From Symbiodinium natans (lineage: Eukaryota; Sar; Dinophyceae; Suessiales; Symbiodiniaceae), in contig CAJNDS010002190.1 of the NCBI GenBank assembly GCA_905221605.1, positions 1,425,288 to 1,489,287 on the forward strand: DNA of 64,000 nucleotides. The letters are read 5' to 3'. Positions 21,886-32,338 of this stretch are shown piece by piece (positions within the stretch are counted from its first letter, which is position 1; each line of letters begins with the position of its first letter). The position numbers and the translations under genes are program-made. The notes under the pieces were generated by a model. It made no database searches, was not told the DNA's origin, and saw nothing but the letters and a program-made list of their open reading frames with translations.

Positions 21886-22996
21886 GTTTAGGGTTTAGGG
21901 TTTGGGGCTTAGGGTTGAGGGTTTAGGGTTTAGGGTTTAGGGACAGTACAGCAGGTTTGTGCGCATTTCGTCTGGATCCATGAATTTTGATAGCAAATAG
22001 CTGAGGAAGGTAGATACTTGATCGTCCCTGCAGGTGTCGAATATATCTACGATATTCGTACCCTCAACCCTATACCCTAAACCCTTAAACCTTAAACTCT
22101 AAACCCTGAACCCTGAACCCTAGCCCTAAGCCCTGACCCTCTAAGATGGATCCTTTCGGGATTCTCTGCTGGACCCCTTTCGTGTGCAGTGTCTCATGTC
22201 ATGTTGAGCTTCTCTGGGGAACTTTGCTGTGATTGGTCTCAGGAGGCGTTCCTTGATGTCTCTGGTGCTACATAGGCATCTTTCCCAAAGTACGATAATC
22301 CTTTCCACAGGAACCTCCAAAAACCGGCGGCCCCTATTTTCGGAATCCCCCATGTAGCTGTGGACGCCCCAAACCCTAAACCCTAAACCCTGAACAGCAT
22401 ATAGATTGACCGTCGCGCGGTATGCGCGACTGTGAAGTCCATGGATCCCAGGATCCTATGCTGCCCAGCACACGACTGGGACTCTCTTTACCTACAGTTT
22501 TCTGGGTTGTACCTGCTACTTAAGGGGTAGCTACTACTAAACTGTTGGTAAGTAGAGTCCCAGGTCATGCATGCCTAGCCCTAAGCCTTACACTCGGGTT
22601 TGGGGATTAGGGTAAACTCTCTCGCCCAAACCCTAAGTGCTTGCGCGCGCAGGTGTAGCGCCGGACACACAGACGAGGCAGGATTCAGAGTGCTTAGGGT
22701 TAGGATTTTGTGGTTTTGAGTTTCGGCGCTTGGAGTTTCGGTTTCAGGGTGTGTAGGGCACAGAGTTTGCAAATCTTGTGCTTGGGAATTTGGTTTTGGG
22801 CTTTTACGGCGCGAGGCTCCCCTGACCTAAATTTGAGAGTTCGTAGCGGCTCGGGTTCAGGGACTTAGGCCAAGTTTTTTCCACTAGTTTTTCACGCTTT
22901 GAATCCCCTGAACCCTTTTTAAAGTCCTTCAGCCCTTACACACCTTTTCTAAACCCTTGCTTGTAATCCCTATACCTTAAACCACAGGTTGCACAC

Positions 22997-23314
22997 ATGA
23001 GCAGCAAAAGAATCGATGGCACCGAGATGCACAAGCTCCGGTGCCTGACGGACACTCTGTGGAGAGGCGCGACCTATGATCAGCTGAACTTGGGAAGCAT
23101 CGCATGTTTCGAGGCGGTGACGCGCAAGATCCAGGCGATCGTGGAGGCTTATACTCTCGGCCAGTCGGTCCCGTTGGTTTCGGGCGCGCGAGGGGGCGAC
23201 GTGCGCAAATCCAGCTTTACAACCCTAAAGAGTGGCAAGCCCAGCTGGAGCGCAGACTGGCATTCATGGCTCATCATTCTCATGGCTCAGGGGCTCAAGG
23301 AAGCCTCTAACTAA
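22997..23314 (+). CDS. unidentified 105-residue ORF, possible retroelement fragment
   Basis: ATG at 22997 to TAA at 23312-23314, preceded by CACAG that could be a splice acceptor. The protein has normal composition (for example LWRGATYDQLNLGSIACFEA and RKIQAIVEAYTLG). It resembles, from memory only, a segment found in dinoflagellate retroelement polyproteins. After about residue 58 the +2 frame reads YNPKEWQAQLERRLAFMAH, equally protein-like, so a frameshift may have occurred near 23160-23220. Long G runs follow at 23325-23395. Confidence 0.4.
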   Translation: MSSKRIDGTEMHKLRCLTDTLWRGATYDQLNLGSIACFEAVTRKIQAIVEAYTLGQSVPLVSGARGGDVRKSSFTTLKSGKPSWSADWHSWLIILMAQGLKEASN

Positions 23315-23550
23315 CTGTTTGGGGGGGACGGAAGGGGGGGGTGATCTTTTAGAAACTTTGTTTATGATGTTTTTTTTTTGGGGGGGGGGGGGGTGGTGTG
23401 TGTTAGGGTTTGGGGTTTAGGGTTTCGTTCCAGTTTGTTAGACGAAGACCTGTAGTTTTGTAAGGTCAGCCCCCCTCAAGGCGCAGCTCTTTGAACCCCA
23501 AACCCCAAAGGCCTGAGAGGACGTGAGGGCTTTTGGTGTTCATGGGGGAT
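23315..23550. repeat. G-rich tract and short TTTAGGG run
   Basis: Homopolymeric G runs of 8-13 (23323-23395) next to GGTTTGGGGTTTAGGG units. No gene seen. Confidence 0.6.
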
Positions 23551-23684
23551 GCAAGTAAGGGGCCCCCGTACTACACTAACCTTAGTTAAGGGAGTTATCA
23601 CCTACATAGTAAGACTTATAACCCAATTTAGGACCCTTATAATCCTATTTTATAATTGGGGGGGGGGGGGGGCCCGACATGTAT
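23551..23684 (+). mobile_element. element family A, copy 2
   Basis: GCAAGTAAGGGGCCCCC at the left, GGGGCCCGACATGTA at the right. The interior CTAACCTTAGTTAAGGGAGT, CCTACATAGTAAGACTTATA and CCCAATTTAGGACCCTTATA is shared with copies 1, 4 and 5. A run of 15 G replaces the usual six near the right end. Confidence 0.85.
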
Positions 23685-23955
23685 GGTTCATTTATAGGGC
23701 TTTTGTTTTTGTCCAGGGTTCAGAGTTGGGGCGCTTCAGTCTGTTTCGAGGTTGAGCCATGGGCACTTTTGGTTGAGTTCAGGGTTATAAGGGTTAATTA
23801 CATGGGTTCAGGGGTTTAGGGTTTAGGGCTTCGGGCTTGGGGTTTCGAAGCACTGACCCATTTTCCCAGTGTAAGAAGGCCCACGGCCGAACAAATTTGG
23901 GAGGTACTCCATAACCGATGTGCCCGTCGGCTTGCAAGGCGCCCTGAGCATCGGT

Positions 23956-24075
23956 TACCCTGAACCCTAAACTCCCTAAACCCCTAAACCCCTAGGCCCC
24001 TAAACCCCCTAAACCCCTAAATCCCTAAACCCCTAGGCCCCTAAACCCCTAAACCCCCAAGCCCCTAAACTCCTG
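23956..24075 (-). repeat. CCCTAAA/CCCCTAAA/CCCCTAGG variant array
   Basis: Eight-base CCCCTAAA units with CCCCTAGG variants, a higher-order pattern of about 40 bases repeated two to three times. Confidence 0.85.
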
Positions 24076-24384
24076 ACCCCCCCCCAAAAAAAATCCTTCG
24101 GTTTAGGGTTAGGGGTTTCGGGGCATCGGTCGCGGGACGAGGAGCTACAAGCGTTAAGCCTTGGACCGGTCTGCCATTCGCAAAGCGTACACCCGCATGA
24201 ATTCGGGGACTAGGGGGGTTACTTGGGGGTATGAGGCGGGACCCCTAGAAGGGATCCTTAATCTTCCCCTATATACCCCCTACACATACCTTAGATAGTC
24301 CCTATATACCTCAGTAGCCCCTATAAACAAGCCCCAAAGAACCCCCTAAAGTCCCTTATAAGGGTCCCTCCCTTAGTTCCTTGA

Positions 24385-24443
24385 GGTTTAGGGTTTAGGG
24401 TTTAGGGTTTAGGGTTTAGGGTTTAGGGTTTAGGGTTTAGGGG
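24385..24443 (+). repeat. TTTAGGG array, about 8 units
   Basis: Clean interstitial array following TTGAGG. Flanks are A/T-rich lines of CCCC/TATA mixed sequence without a gene. Confidence 0.95.
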
Positions 24444-24990
24444 TTACACACCCAGCACCTTCCTCATAATCATAACCTAGGTAGGACCTGCGGATGTTTT
24501 GTGCGTTCCCCTTGCCTTGTCGGGTTTATCAGAGGATCTTGTTTCAGGAATACCGTCAGAGCGTTGTCGAGCCAATCTTGTATGACATACAAGTACCCTC
24601 CTGGGTAGGATAAGGGGGACCCTTAAAAGGGAACCCCTTCTGAACCCTCTTCTGGCTCTCTTAAACAGGGACCTTATTCAGAGGGTCTATGTCCCCAAGG
24701 GTCCCCCTAATCCTATCCCCTATACCCACGATAGTGCGCGAGCCCTCACGCTGATATCCGAAGCCGCTATTGGGGGTCTGGGTGTTTCAGTTTGTCAGTT
24801 TTTACAGGGCTTGGAGCTTACAGCGTTCTGAGCTTTATTGGAAGAGTTCCGGCTCAGGTTGTGCGGTTGGTTTGCTGTAGGTCTACTACGGTGCCTTGGC
24901 GAGTATATAGCCCCTCTCGCGACTCTGAACATGCGGCCCCAAAATATTCGAGTTGCTTCCCAAACCAATATACAGCCTACACCCCACAGA

Positions 24991-25099
24991 CCCTAAAATT
25001 CCATGTACCCATCTAGTACATAGTTGGGCCATAAAGCTACTGTATAGGAACCCCTTTAAGGCACAAGTATATACTACATGGGTGCATGGACACTTTGGG
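24991..25099. mobile_element. element family B, copy 1
   Basis: Palindromic element: CCATGTACCCATCTAGTA at the left, TACTACATGGGTGCATGG at the right, with GGGCCATAAAGCTACTGTAT in the middle. Matches copies at 28909, 31668 and 34202. Confidence 0.8.
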
Positions 25100-25237
25100 A
25101 GAGGAGTCAAGCACATTCAGCTGGCGGGGAACTTGCTGACGGAGCGTGGGGTAAGCGTGCGAAGCCCGGTGTGTGTGTGTGTGTGTGGCTTCAACGCCTT
25201 CTGCTGTTTAAGTGATGTTTTGACCACTCCAACTTTT

Positions 25238-25343
25238 GATGTTCCCCCTTATACGAACAGTCCTTTATAATTCGGGATCATAGTACCCTAAACCCTAAAC
25301 CCAAAACCCTGTTAAGGCCTGTTGTGTAAGGGGGAACATCCCA
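25238..25343. mobile_element. element family C, copy with telomere-like units at its centre
   Basis: Ends GATGTTCCCCCTTATACGAA and GTAAGGGGGAACATCCC are terminal inverted repeats. The centre reads ATAGTACCCTAAACCCTAAA then CCCAAAACCCTG, where copies 3 and 5 have ATAGTACCC followed by unrelated bases. Confidence 0.8.
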
Positions 25344-26138
25344 AACTCTAACTCTTCAGTGCTCGTTCTAAGAAGTTGCGAGCGATGTATGTGTGGGATA
25401 TGTACATACACATACATATACTGAAACGCATATGTACATGCCTACATGCCTATGTAAGATCATGTTTCCTGTGTGGGAGTAGCTGCGTTCGATAGTGGCT
25501 CATTTCGATATATTACACGTCAGGTTCCCTCGCATCGCATTCTGTTTGTGAGATCCGCACCTTCCTGTTCCTGTTCCCTGTATGTTTGATACGTTCACAA
25601 GTATTGATCTTGGACATTGAAGCAGACACTTTGAAGCGATCATGTCCTATATGTGTTGTTTGATCTAGCGCTTGTGCTGCATGTGCATCATACTGTAGTC
25701 GAGTATATTTGAATAGGTTATATTTATTGTCTCATCTGGAAACAGATGCACAGAACAGAACGAGCAGAACGAGGTTGTATTAAGATATACAGCAGGCACG
25801 CTGCCTCGATCTCCCCCAGAAAGAGCCTATCATTCGTCTATCATCGAGCGGAACACTAAACCTTTTGGCCCCCTGACCCCCTAAGCCCCTATAAACCCTA
25901 AATCCATAGTCCATAACCCTAAACCCCCCCACCCTCCGACCCCACACACCCCTGAACCCCCACAGGCTCAACCCCGTGCCCTAAACCCTAAACCCTAAAC
26001 CCAAACTCCTGAACCCTAACCCCCAAACCGGACGTCGGGGTGAGGCCCTGGTCGACTGCCAAGGGCCCTCGGAGACTCTCCAGACACTGCCACTTCGCTG
26101 CCGCGAAGGGAGGGTAGATGTGAACGTTGGTCCTTAGG
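25344..26138. other. low-complexity flank, no gene
   Basis: ATGTAC/ACATAC-rich sequence at 25388-25450, then about 330 bases of unremarkable AT-balanced sequence (25450-25780), then CCCTAAA-type units at 25870-26025. No reading frame with protein-like composition. Confidence 0.5.
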
Positions 26139-26241
26139 TGCAAGTAGGGCCCCCCCCCCCCTACCACACTAACGTTCAAGCTCAGGGAATTAGACGTATA
26201 GCCTATGCCCCTACATATAACAAGGGGGGCCCCTACTTGCA
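26139..26241. mobile_element. element family A, copy 3
   Basis: GCAAGTAGGGCCCCC at the left and GGGGGGCCCCTACTTGC at the right. The interior is shorter and more diverged than in copies 2 and 5 but keeps CACTAACGTT and the AT-rich middle. Confidence 0.75.
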
Positions 26242-26259
26242 GGGTCAGGGTTAGCGTTT

Positions 26260-26381
26260 CTATATGGTCATTTTCTAGGTCAACGCCCCTGTTGATGTTA
26301 CCATTAGAAGGCGGGCCGGCGGGCCCTAGTATTGAGAGTTCCCCGAAATTGGGACCATAATTTTTGGAACCGACCATATAG
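26260..26381. mobile_element. small inverted-repeat element between two family A copies
   Basis: CTATATGGTC (26260-26269) and GACCATATAG (26372-26381) are perfect 10-base inverted repeats. The interior has GGGCCGGCGGGCCC. A single copy in the window, lying directly between two family A copies. Confidence 0.5.
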
Positions 26382-26390
26382 CATATTCCT

Positions 26391-26515
26391 ACAAGTAGGG
26401 GCCCCCTTACTATACTAACTTCAGTTCAGGCAATTATAACCTAAATAGTAAGACTTATAACCATAATTCAAGGCCCTTAATGTTAGACCCTGTTTAGTAG
26501 GGGCCTCCCCTTTAA
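26391..26515 (+). mobile_element. element family A, copy 4
   Basis: ACAAGTAGGGGCCCCCTTAC at the left, with the interior CTATACTAACTTCAGTT and AAATAGTAAGACTTATAACC. The right end (TAGTAGGGGCCTCCCC) is decayed. Confidence 0.8.
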
Positions 26516-27060
26516 AGTCAATTTGGCCGAATTATTCAGGATCCCCTGACTGTTTGCGGGTCCCTCTTTGAAGTCAAACGGTTCCCGAAATCTGGCATTG
26601 TTTTTGGATTTGGGGTTTTTGGATTTGGGGCTTGTTTCGGCCCGGCATAAAACCGGGCCTTATGATTTTAAAGCCGGACCTTGTGATTTTAAAGGCCGAC
26701 CTCATCCGTTCCAACCCGCCCGAAACCATTAATTTCCTTTAAGAAACCATTTGAAAAATTGGTTTCGTTCAATCCGACAAGGGGGTGGTCCAGGGGCCCC
26801 CTCCGACCCTCAATAATGGGACTGATTTGGGACCCTGTTTAATGTCCAGGCCCCGGTCCGGAGGCTCCGAATTTGGAAAAAGCCTATGGATCCCTTTTAG
26901 TTCATATTAACTTATCCCGGATCCCTTTTCGATTCGCGCGCATCCCTTTTACATTCATATAAGCTCATCCATTTTGAATTCATATGGATCCCTTTTAAAT
27001 CTATCTAAACTCATCCCCATTAAAATCATATAAAATCGCGGTTTCGGGGGGGCGGGGGGG
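26516..27060. repeat. unusual block of short degenerate direct repeats
   Basis: Free of telomere-like units. It holds three copies of a unit of about 22 bases (GGGCCTTATGATTTTAAA, CGGACCTTGTGATTTTAAA and a third truncated one, 26650-26705). It also holds four to five copies of a unit of about 30-35 bases, GGATCCCTTTTA...TTCATAT...CTCATCC (26888-27040). No open frame of note. Origin unknown. Confidence 0.6.
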
Positions 27061-27066
27061 GTGGGT

Positions 27067-27135
27067 GGGCCCACAAAGAGGGTCCAACATCATAGCTTAT
27101 AACCCTATTCACAACCAGGGGGCCCCTACATGCAA
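27067..27135. mobile_element. element family A fragment
   Basis: Contains ATAGCTTATAACCCTATT, CAACCAGGGGGCCCCTACAT and GCAAG, matching the right third of family A. The left end is missing or unrecognisable. Confidence 0.55.
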
Positions 27136-27219
27136 GAGTTCACCTGACAGGACCCCGACTTGGGATCCCGCCCACCAACCTACCTTAGATGTCCGGTTGA
27201 GGGTTGAGCGTTTCGGGTT

Positions 27220-27440
27220 TAGGGTTAGGGTTGAGGGTTCAGGGTTCAGGGTTCAGGGTTCAGGGTTTAGGGTTTAGGGTTTAGGTTTAAGGTTTAGGGT
27301 TTAGGGTGTAGGGTGTGGTGTGTGGGGTGTGGGGTGTGGGGTGTGGGGTGTGGGGTGTGGGGTGTGGGTGTTGGGGTGTAGGGTGTAGGGTTAGGGTGTA
27401 GGGCTAGGATTTTGGGTTTGGGGTTTAGGGTTTCTTTGAG
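27220..27440 (+). repeat. TTTAGGG/TTCAGGG run passing into a GGGTGTG array
   Basis: TTCAGGG and TTTAGGG units (27236-27300) continue into GGGGTGTG units (27310-27370), then GGGTGTA. Another case of a variant unit being amplified beside a canonical array. Confidence 0.85.
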
Positions 27441-28012
27441 GTTGCTTGGTGGTCTGGTGTTTAGGGCTCAGGGTGCACGGTTTGGTGTAGCTTTGGCGTT
27501 CGGGGTTGGGTGTTTAAACCTTTTTTCCCTAAACCCCAATCCCGAAACAGCAAACCCTGACCCTGAACCCTAAATCCGAGGGTTGCTTTGAGATTACTTC
27601 AGGGTTGCTGTAGTAGGCGTTGCTGGCCGAAAGCCCAGCCCATCACCCCAAACAAACCCTCCAGCCCGAAAACCCTGAACCCTCAAAACCTACAGCCCTA
27701 AAAACCCTGAACCCTAAACCCATAACCTGAACCCTATACCCTGAACCCTAAACACAATTCTCTTACAACCCTAAATCCCTTGCACCCTACATAAGCCTAA
27801 ACCCAAGCTAAGGAGTCTCAGCTCCAATCGTCTGGGCCGAGAGGTGACTGCGGGATGCGTTTATTTTGGGCCTCTCTGCACGGGCAGTTAGTGTAGGGCT
27901 TGGGGTATCAGGGTTTAAGTCTTTTAGGGTTTTTAGGGCTTTTTGGGTTTTATGGTTGTGGGGTTTAGGGTCCAAAAACATGGATCGTAACTCAGGCAAC
28001 AAACCATATGAA

Positions 28013-28082
28013 TTGGGATGTTCTTCCTTATAGTATCAGTCCTTAATAGGGATTATAGTACCCCCTAAGGGGAACATCCCAA
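28013..28082. mobile_element. element family C, copy 3 (70 bp)
   Basis: TTGGGATGTTCTTCCTTATA at the left and CCTAAGGGGAACATCCCAA at the right. The interior AGTCCTTAATAGGGATTATA is shared with copies at 33304 and 63216. Confidence 0.8.
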
Positions 28083-28368
28083 CATACGAAGGTTCATGGT
28101 TTAGGGTCTCGGGTCATGGGTGTAAATTGTGCTTCAAGGGCTTCATAGTTAGAGTTTAGCGTTAGCAAGGTTTTAGGGCATAAGCCGTCCCCCAACTCAG
28201 ATTCAAGCATCAAACCCTAATGTCTATTGAGTCTATTGCTTGTCAACTACCCATGGGCCTTCAAAAAAGAAGTAGGGGCACAGGTTATCGTCATTAGGTG
28301 GGGTTTGGAGAATCTTCCACTCCCGCACCACAAAACCGAAACCCCAAACCTTAAACCACAAACCCTAA

Positions 28369-28452
28369 ACCCCCAACCCTAAACCCTAAACCCTAAACCC
28401 TAAACCCTAAACCCTAAACCCTAAACCCTAAACCCTAAACCCTAAACCCTGA
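28369..28452 (-). repeat. CCCTAAA array, about 11 units
   Basis: Clean array directly upstream of the coding-like island at 28478. Confidence 0.95.
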
Positions 28453-28477
28453 ACCCCTTCCACTGTTTTTCCGCCAG

Positions 28478-28560
28478 GCCTCCAGCACGGAGCGCCTCTG
28501 CTCTTCCATTGCCTCGCTGCCCAACCTCACTGAGCCCGTGGACTCAGCCTTTCGCAAAGG
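28478..28560 (+). other. coding-like exon island
   Basis: Preceded by a pyrimidine-rich acceptor (CTGTTTTTCCGCCAG) and followed by GGTTTTAGGG. The plus frame reads STERLCSSIASLPNLTEPVD and on to SAFRKG without a stop. No family recognised. It fits the CCCTAAA - island - TTTAGGG geometry. Confidence 0.45.
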
Positions 28561-28908
28561 GTTTTAGGGTTTTGGGGTTTTAGGGTTTTAGGGTTGTAGG
28601 GTTTTAGGTTTTAGGGTTTTAGGGCTTTAGGGTTTTATGGTTTAGGTTGTAGGGTGTAGGGTTTAGGGCTTAGGGTGTAGGGTGTAGGGTTAAGGGCTTA
28701 GGGTTTAGGGTTTAGGGTTTAGGATTCAGGGTTTGGGGTGTTACAACCTCTGCAGCCCATGAACACAGAAGCCGTAAACAATGTTCAGCATCATCCCTCC
28801 CAATCCCCAGGAGGGGCCGGTTAGGTTTCGGGCTTAGGCAAATACCCATTCTTAGCCATGGGCTGCAGAGCTGCGACAGAAGAACCCTGACTACAGAAAG
28901 CGGGTTTA

Positions 28909-29020
28909 CCCTAAGGGTCCATGTACCTATGTAGTATATACTTGGGCCTTAAAAGTGTTTATATATATATAGTAGCTTTAGGGCCAACTATATATGATAT
29001 AGGTACATGGACCCTTAGGG
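28909..29020. mobile_element. element family B, copy 2
   Basis: ACCCTAAGGGTCCATGTACC at the left and GGTACATGGACCCTTAGGGT at the right are perfect inverted repeats. The centre has TATATATATAG and TAGCTTTAGGGCC. Confidence 0.88.
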
Positions 29021-29317
29021 TTAGGGCTTAAGATTTCACAATAGGCAATTCATGGACATGAGAGACAAGTATGTGGGGGCTCTAAGATTGCAAGGTACAT
29101 TGAAGTCTGAAAGAATTAAGGGGTTCGTATTAGAATAGATGCCCTGAAAGGACCCGAACTTCTTTCAAAGCAACTGCATTGTTATGCGTAGGTTCCGCAG
29201 CGAATCGTCATTCAGATTGCATGACCCGCATATGTTAAGTGGTCCTCCAGTCTTGGTTTAACACTGAATCTTGTTCTCGGCTCGGGCGAAGAGAGAAACC
29301 CCATGGTGCGGACCTTC

Positions 29318-29394
29318 CCCTAAGGATCCATGAACCTGTATAGCTTTAGGGCCCAAGCATATACTAATTACATAGGCACATGGACCCGTATAAG
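29318..29394. mobile_element. element family B, copy 3, internally deleted
   Basis: CCCTAAGGATCCATGAACCT at the left and GCACATGGACCCGTATAAGG at the right. About 35 bases of the left arm seen in other copies are missing. Confidence 0.75.
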
Positions 29395-29468
29395 GGTTCC
29401 ATTCCTCAGGCTAGGGCCGTCGAAAAACATACCTTTTTCTATCAACCCTCCAGGGTTCAAGCTGTCGG

Positions 29469-29599
29469 TGTTACCCTAAACCCTAAACCCTAAACCCTAA
29501 ACCCTAACCCTAGAACCCTAAGCCCTAAGCCCTAAACCCTAAACCCTGAACCCTAGACCCCTAAGCCCTAAGCCCTAAACCCTAAACCCTGAACCCGAG
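29469..29599 (-). repeat. CCCTAAA/CCCTGAA/CCCTAAG array upstream of LRR exon
   Basis: Mixed units with two higher-order repeats of about 60 bases (AGCCCTAAGCCCTAAACCCT...). Ends in CCCGAG, directly before the leucine-rich-repeat exon. Confidence 0.9.
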
Positions 29600-29667
29600 G
29601 CTTGACCTGAGCAACAACACACTGGGTGACGCTGCGGCCATCGAGCTGTGCAGAGTCCTTCCCGCAG
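29600..29667 (+). CDS. leucine-rich-repeat exon (RNI-like), isolated
   Basis: The plus frame reads LDLSNNTLGDAAAIELCRVL, then PAG. The LDLSNNxLGDxAA pattern is that of ribonuclease-inhibitor-type leucine-rich repeats. An AG precedes it and the next bases are GTAGGG, a good GT donor. 68 bases, so it leaves a split codon at both ends. Flanked by CCCTAAA units on the left and TTTAGGG units on the right. Probably an internal exon of a larger gene whose introns are the repeat tracts. A second such exon is at 32339. Confidence 0.6.
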
Positions 29668-29800
29668 GTAGGGTTCAGGGTTCAGGGTTTAGGGTTTAGG
29701 GTTTAGGGTTTAGGGTTTAGGGTTTAGGGTTTAGGGTTTAGGGCTCAGGGCTTAGGGCTTAGGGCTTAGGGTTTAGGGTTTCGGCTTCAGGGTTCAGGGT
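29668..29800 (+). repeat. TTTAGGG array downstream of LRR exon
   Basis: About 10 TTTAGGG units with CTCAGGG/CTTAGGG variants, beginning at the presumed splice donor of the exon. It passes into a GGTGTAGGG-type tract up to 29900. Confidence 0.95.
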
Positions 29801-30208
29801 TCAGGGTGCAGGTTGTAGGGTGTAGGGGTTTAGGGTGTAGGGGTTAGGGTCTCGGGTCTAGGGTCTTAGAGTCTAGGGTTCAGGGTTTAGCGCTTAGGTT
29901 TTACGGTTCAGGCTTTAGGACTTTCTTGCCTGGGGACAGCTAAACACAGAGACCCTAAAGCCCTAATCCTTAATCCCCATTTTTGTTACAAGTAGATGGG
30001 TTCAGGGTTAGGTTATCGAAAACAAACTCATGCATGTCCAGAACTGAACTAACCCAGGGTTCCCTCTTCATTCCTAGGGGGGCACCTGGCACCCAAACGA
30101 TCCAGATACCAGTTTGGGCCTCTTCCACTTTCACCTTTAGGCAACCTCTTGACCCTCCAACCCCGAACCTCAAGCCGCTAAACACCTCTTTGTCTAACCC
30201 CCCAGAGA

Positions 30209-30351
30209 GCCCAATACCCCTTATTATTTAACAATATACCTTACATCATATTAACGGATCCTTATCTGATTTAAGGTATATTCTTACATCACATTTCAGG
30301 ATCCTTAGACTAGCCATTAAAGGTCTATTCTTTAATTCAGGGGTATTGGGC
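30209..30351. mobile_element. inverted-repeat element family F, AT-rich
   Basis: GCCCAATACCCC (30209-30220) and GGGGTATTGGGC (30340-30351) are perfect inverted repeats. The interior has GATTTAAGGTATATTC, shared with the element at 37039, and ACATCATATT/ACATCACATTT direct repeats. Confidence 0.75.
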
Positions 30352-30710
30352 ACAATGGACTCGCAGCCCTCATTGGGTCAGGCTGCCCTCAATTACGAGG
30401 CCTGGGTCTTGCGAGGCTGGGGGTGGTTTAGGGTTTGGGGTTTGGGGTTTGGGGTTTGGGGGATCCAGAACCCAAAGCCCAAAGCCGGTTGCTTCGTCAT
30501 AGGGTCATGAGCCCTACATGCTAAAACTCATCAAGGAGGCTGAGCGTCATGTTTTTTTTTTTTTTTTTTCTGAGGCGGGGTTTTGGGCTTCAGGGTGCGT
30601 TGCGCTGTACTGCTGTTACTCAGTCTTGGGATGTGGCTTTTTGGTATTTGAGGTTTAGGGTTTAGGGGGGCTTGAGGGTTGAGCGTTCAGGGGTGGCATC
30701 CCTGTTTTGG

Positions 30711-30827
30711 GAGATACCTAACGCCCTTTACCCTCTTTTTTGGTTCAAGGTCCTCTTGTAAACTTATATGAAGTAACCAACACCAAAAAGGATACCCTTA
30801 CTAGAATATGGTTACTGGGCTACCAAG
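30711..30827. mobile_element. element family D, copy 2
   Basis: The right end CTGGGCTACCAAG (30815-30827) and the interior TTTTTTGGTTCAAGGTCCTC and AGTAACCAACACCAAAAAGG match other copies. The left end is diverged. Confidence 0.75.
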
Positions 30828-30837
30828 CCCCTACCTG

Positions 30838-30945
30838 TAGCCCTAAACCCTAAACCCTAAACCCTAAACCCTAAACCCTAAACCCTAAACCCTAAACCCT
30901 AAACCCTAAACCCTAAACCCTAAACCCTAAACCCTAAACCCGAAC
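30838..30945 (-). repeat. CCCTAAA array, about 15 units
   Basis: Clean array. It is followed by a GC-rich island (30960-31055) and then TTTAGGG units at 31060, the usual island geometry. The island has an open plus frame (CRLGESATAAEGGAALGTYL), but no family is recognised. Confidence 0.95.
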
Positions 30946-31490
30946 CCTGAAGCCCTAAACGAACCCCAGAGGTGCCGCCTCGGCGAGTCAGCCACTGCCG
31001 CCGAGGGCGGGGCGGCCTTGGGCACCTACCTGGTACACCCTGGCACGCTTCTAACTTCGGTTTAGGGTTTAGGGTTTGGGGGTTTATAGGGTTTAGGTTC
31101 AGGGTTCAGGGTTCAGGGTTGAGGGTTGAGGGTTTGGGGTTTGGGGTTTAGGGTTTAGGGTTAGGGAGCTTCCGCAAGTACGGGTACTCTTAGTGGGGAG
31201 TTCCTAGGATAAGGATTCGAATAAGGATTGCAGTGCTGAGGGGTATGTTCAGGGGTACCCCAATTTCGTTTGGGGCGCAGGGTTTAGGGTTTGGGACCTT
31301 ATTCAGTCTATGATCAGGGTTGAGGGCCCAGGTCCTGACCCAGTATTTTACAGCCGCAAGAATGTAATTAGTAGGCTTTGTGTTAGAGAGTTGGCAGACA
31401 TAATCGAGATCATGCAATACGCTGCCTTTCGTACAACCCTACACATAACGAGTCATGCCAACCTTTCAAAGGTCGTCGCTTTTTTGGCAG

Positions 31491-31565
31491 TTTAGGGTTT
31501 AGGGTTTAGGGTTTAGGGATTAGGGTTTAGGGTTTGGGGTTTAGGGTTTAGGGTTTAGGGTTTGG
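31491..31565 (+). repeat. TTTAGGG array, about 10 units
   Basis: Canonical units with one GATTAGGG variant. Confidence 0.95.
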
Positions 31566-31667
31566 TTGATGGTGTAGGGCTCCTCACTATCGATTTTTCT
31601 ACACAGGGGCCTTTTTCGTCCCTGTCAATCATGCATGGCTTCCCTTGTTCAAGCACAAGGGTCCATT

Positions 31668-31778
31668 CCCCAAAGGGTCCATGTACCTATATAGTATATA
31701 CTTGGGCCTTAAAGGGGTTCCCATATAGTAGCTTTAGGGCCCAAGTATATGCTATATGGGTACATGGACCCTTAGGGT
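31668..31778. mobile_element. element family B, copy 4
   Basis: CCCAAAGGGTCCATGTACCT at the left, GGTACATGGACCCTTAGGG at the right, with ATAGTATATACTTGGGCC and GGGCCCAAGTATATGCTATA as long complementary arms. A near-complete hairpin. Confidence 0.9.
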
Positions 31779-32256
31779 TCATGGGTTCTCCTACAGGGCG
31801 GGAGTAGGGGGAACCCATGATCTATACCCATGCTATGCCTAGGTTCGACTGGATCTAGATCGGGGTTTAGAGTTTTCGGATTTAGGGCTTGGGGCTTAGG
31901 GCCACTGGGCCCCGAAGTGCCTCCACACCCAAGCATTCCTGTGATTTGCGGCATGGTTGCAGGATGAGGGGTTTCGGGGTTAGGGTTTCGGGTTTAGGGT
32001 TTGTGTAGGGTTCAGAAACAAGCCCTGTGGAAACTAGAACTGATGCAGCCAGGGAATGTCTTGAGGCTTAGAGACAACTCCTAAACATCCCTAAAACCTA
32101 AACTTGACTAGCTCAACCCTATACCCGAAAGCAATCTCAAACATTGCCCTAAACACCGGATTAAATGGGGTAAGGCGGATGTGCAGGAGAACACTACGGT
32201 ACACAACTGCTTTGCTGGCTTTGAGTCCCGGAAGTGTTCAATCGACTTCATGGCCT

Positions 32257-32331
32257 AAACCCTAAACCCTAAACCCTAAACCCTAAACCCTAAACCCTAA
32301 ACCCTAAACCCTAAACCCTAAACCCTAAACC
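32257..32331 (-). repeat. CCCTAAA array upstream of second LRR exon
   Basis: About 10 clean units ending in CCCCAACAG, which gives the acceptor AG for the following exon. Confidence 0.95.
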
Positions 32332-32338
32332 CCAACAG

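Noticed and set aside
28460-28560. tRNA or small structured RNA in the island
   Set aside because: No cloverleaf-like pairing or A/B-box pair was found; the open frame and splice-like borders fit an exon better.
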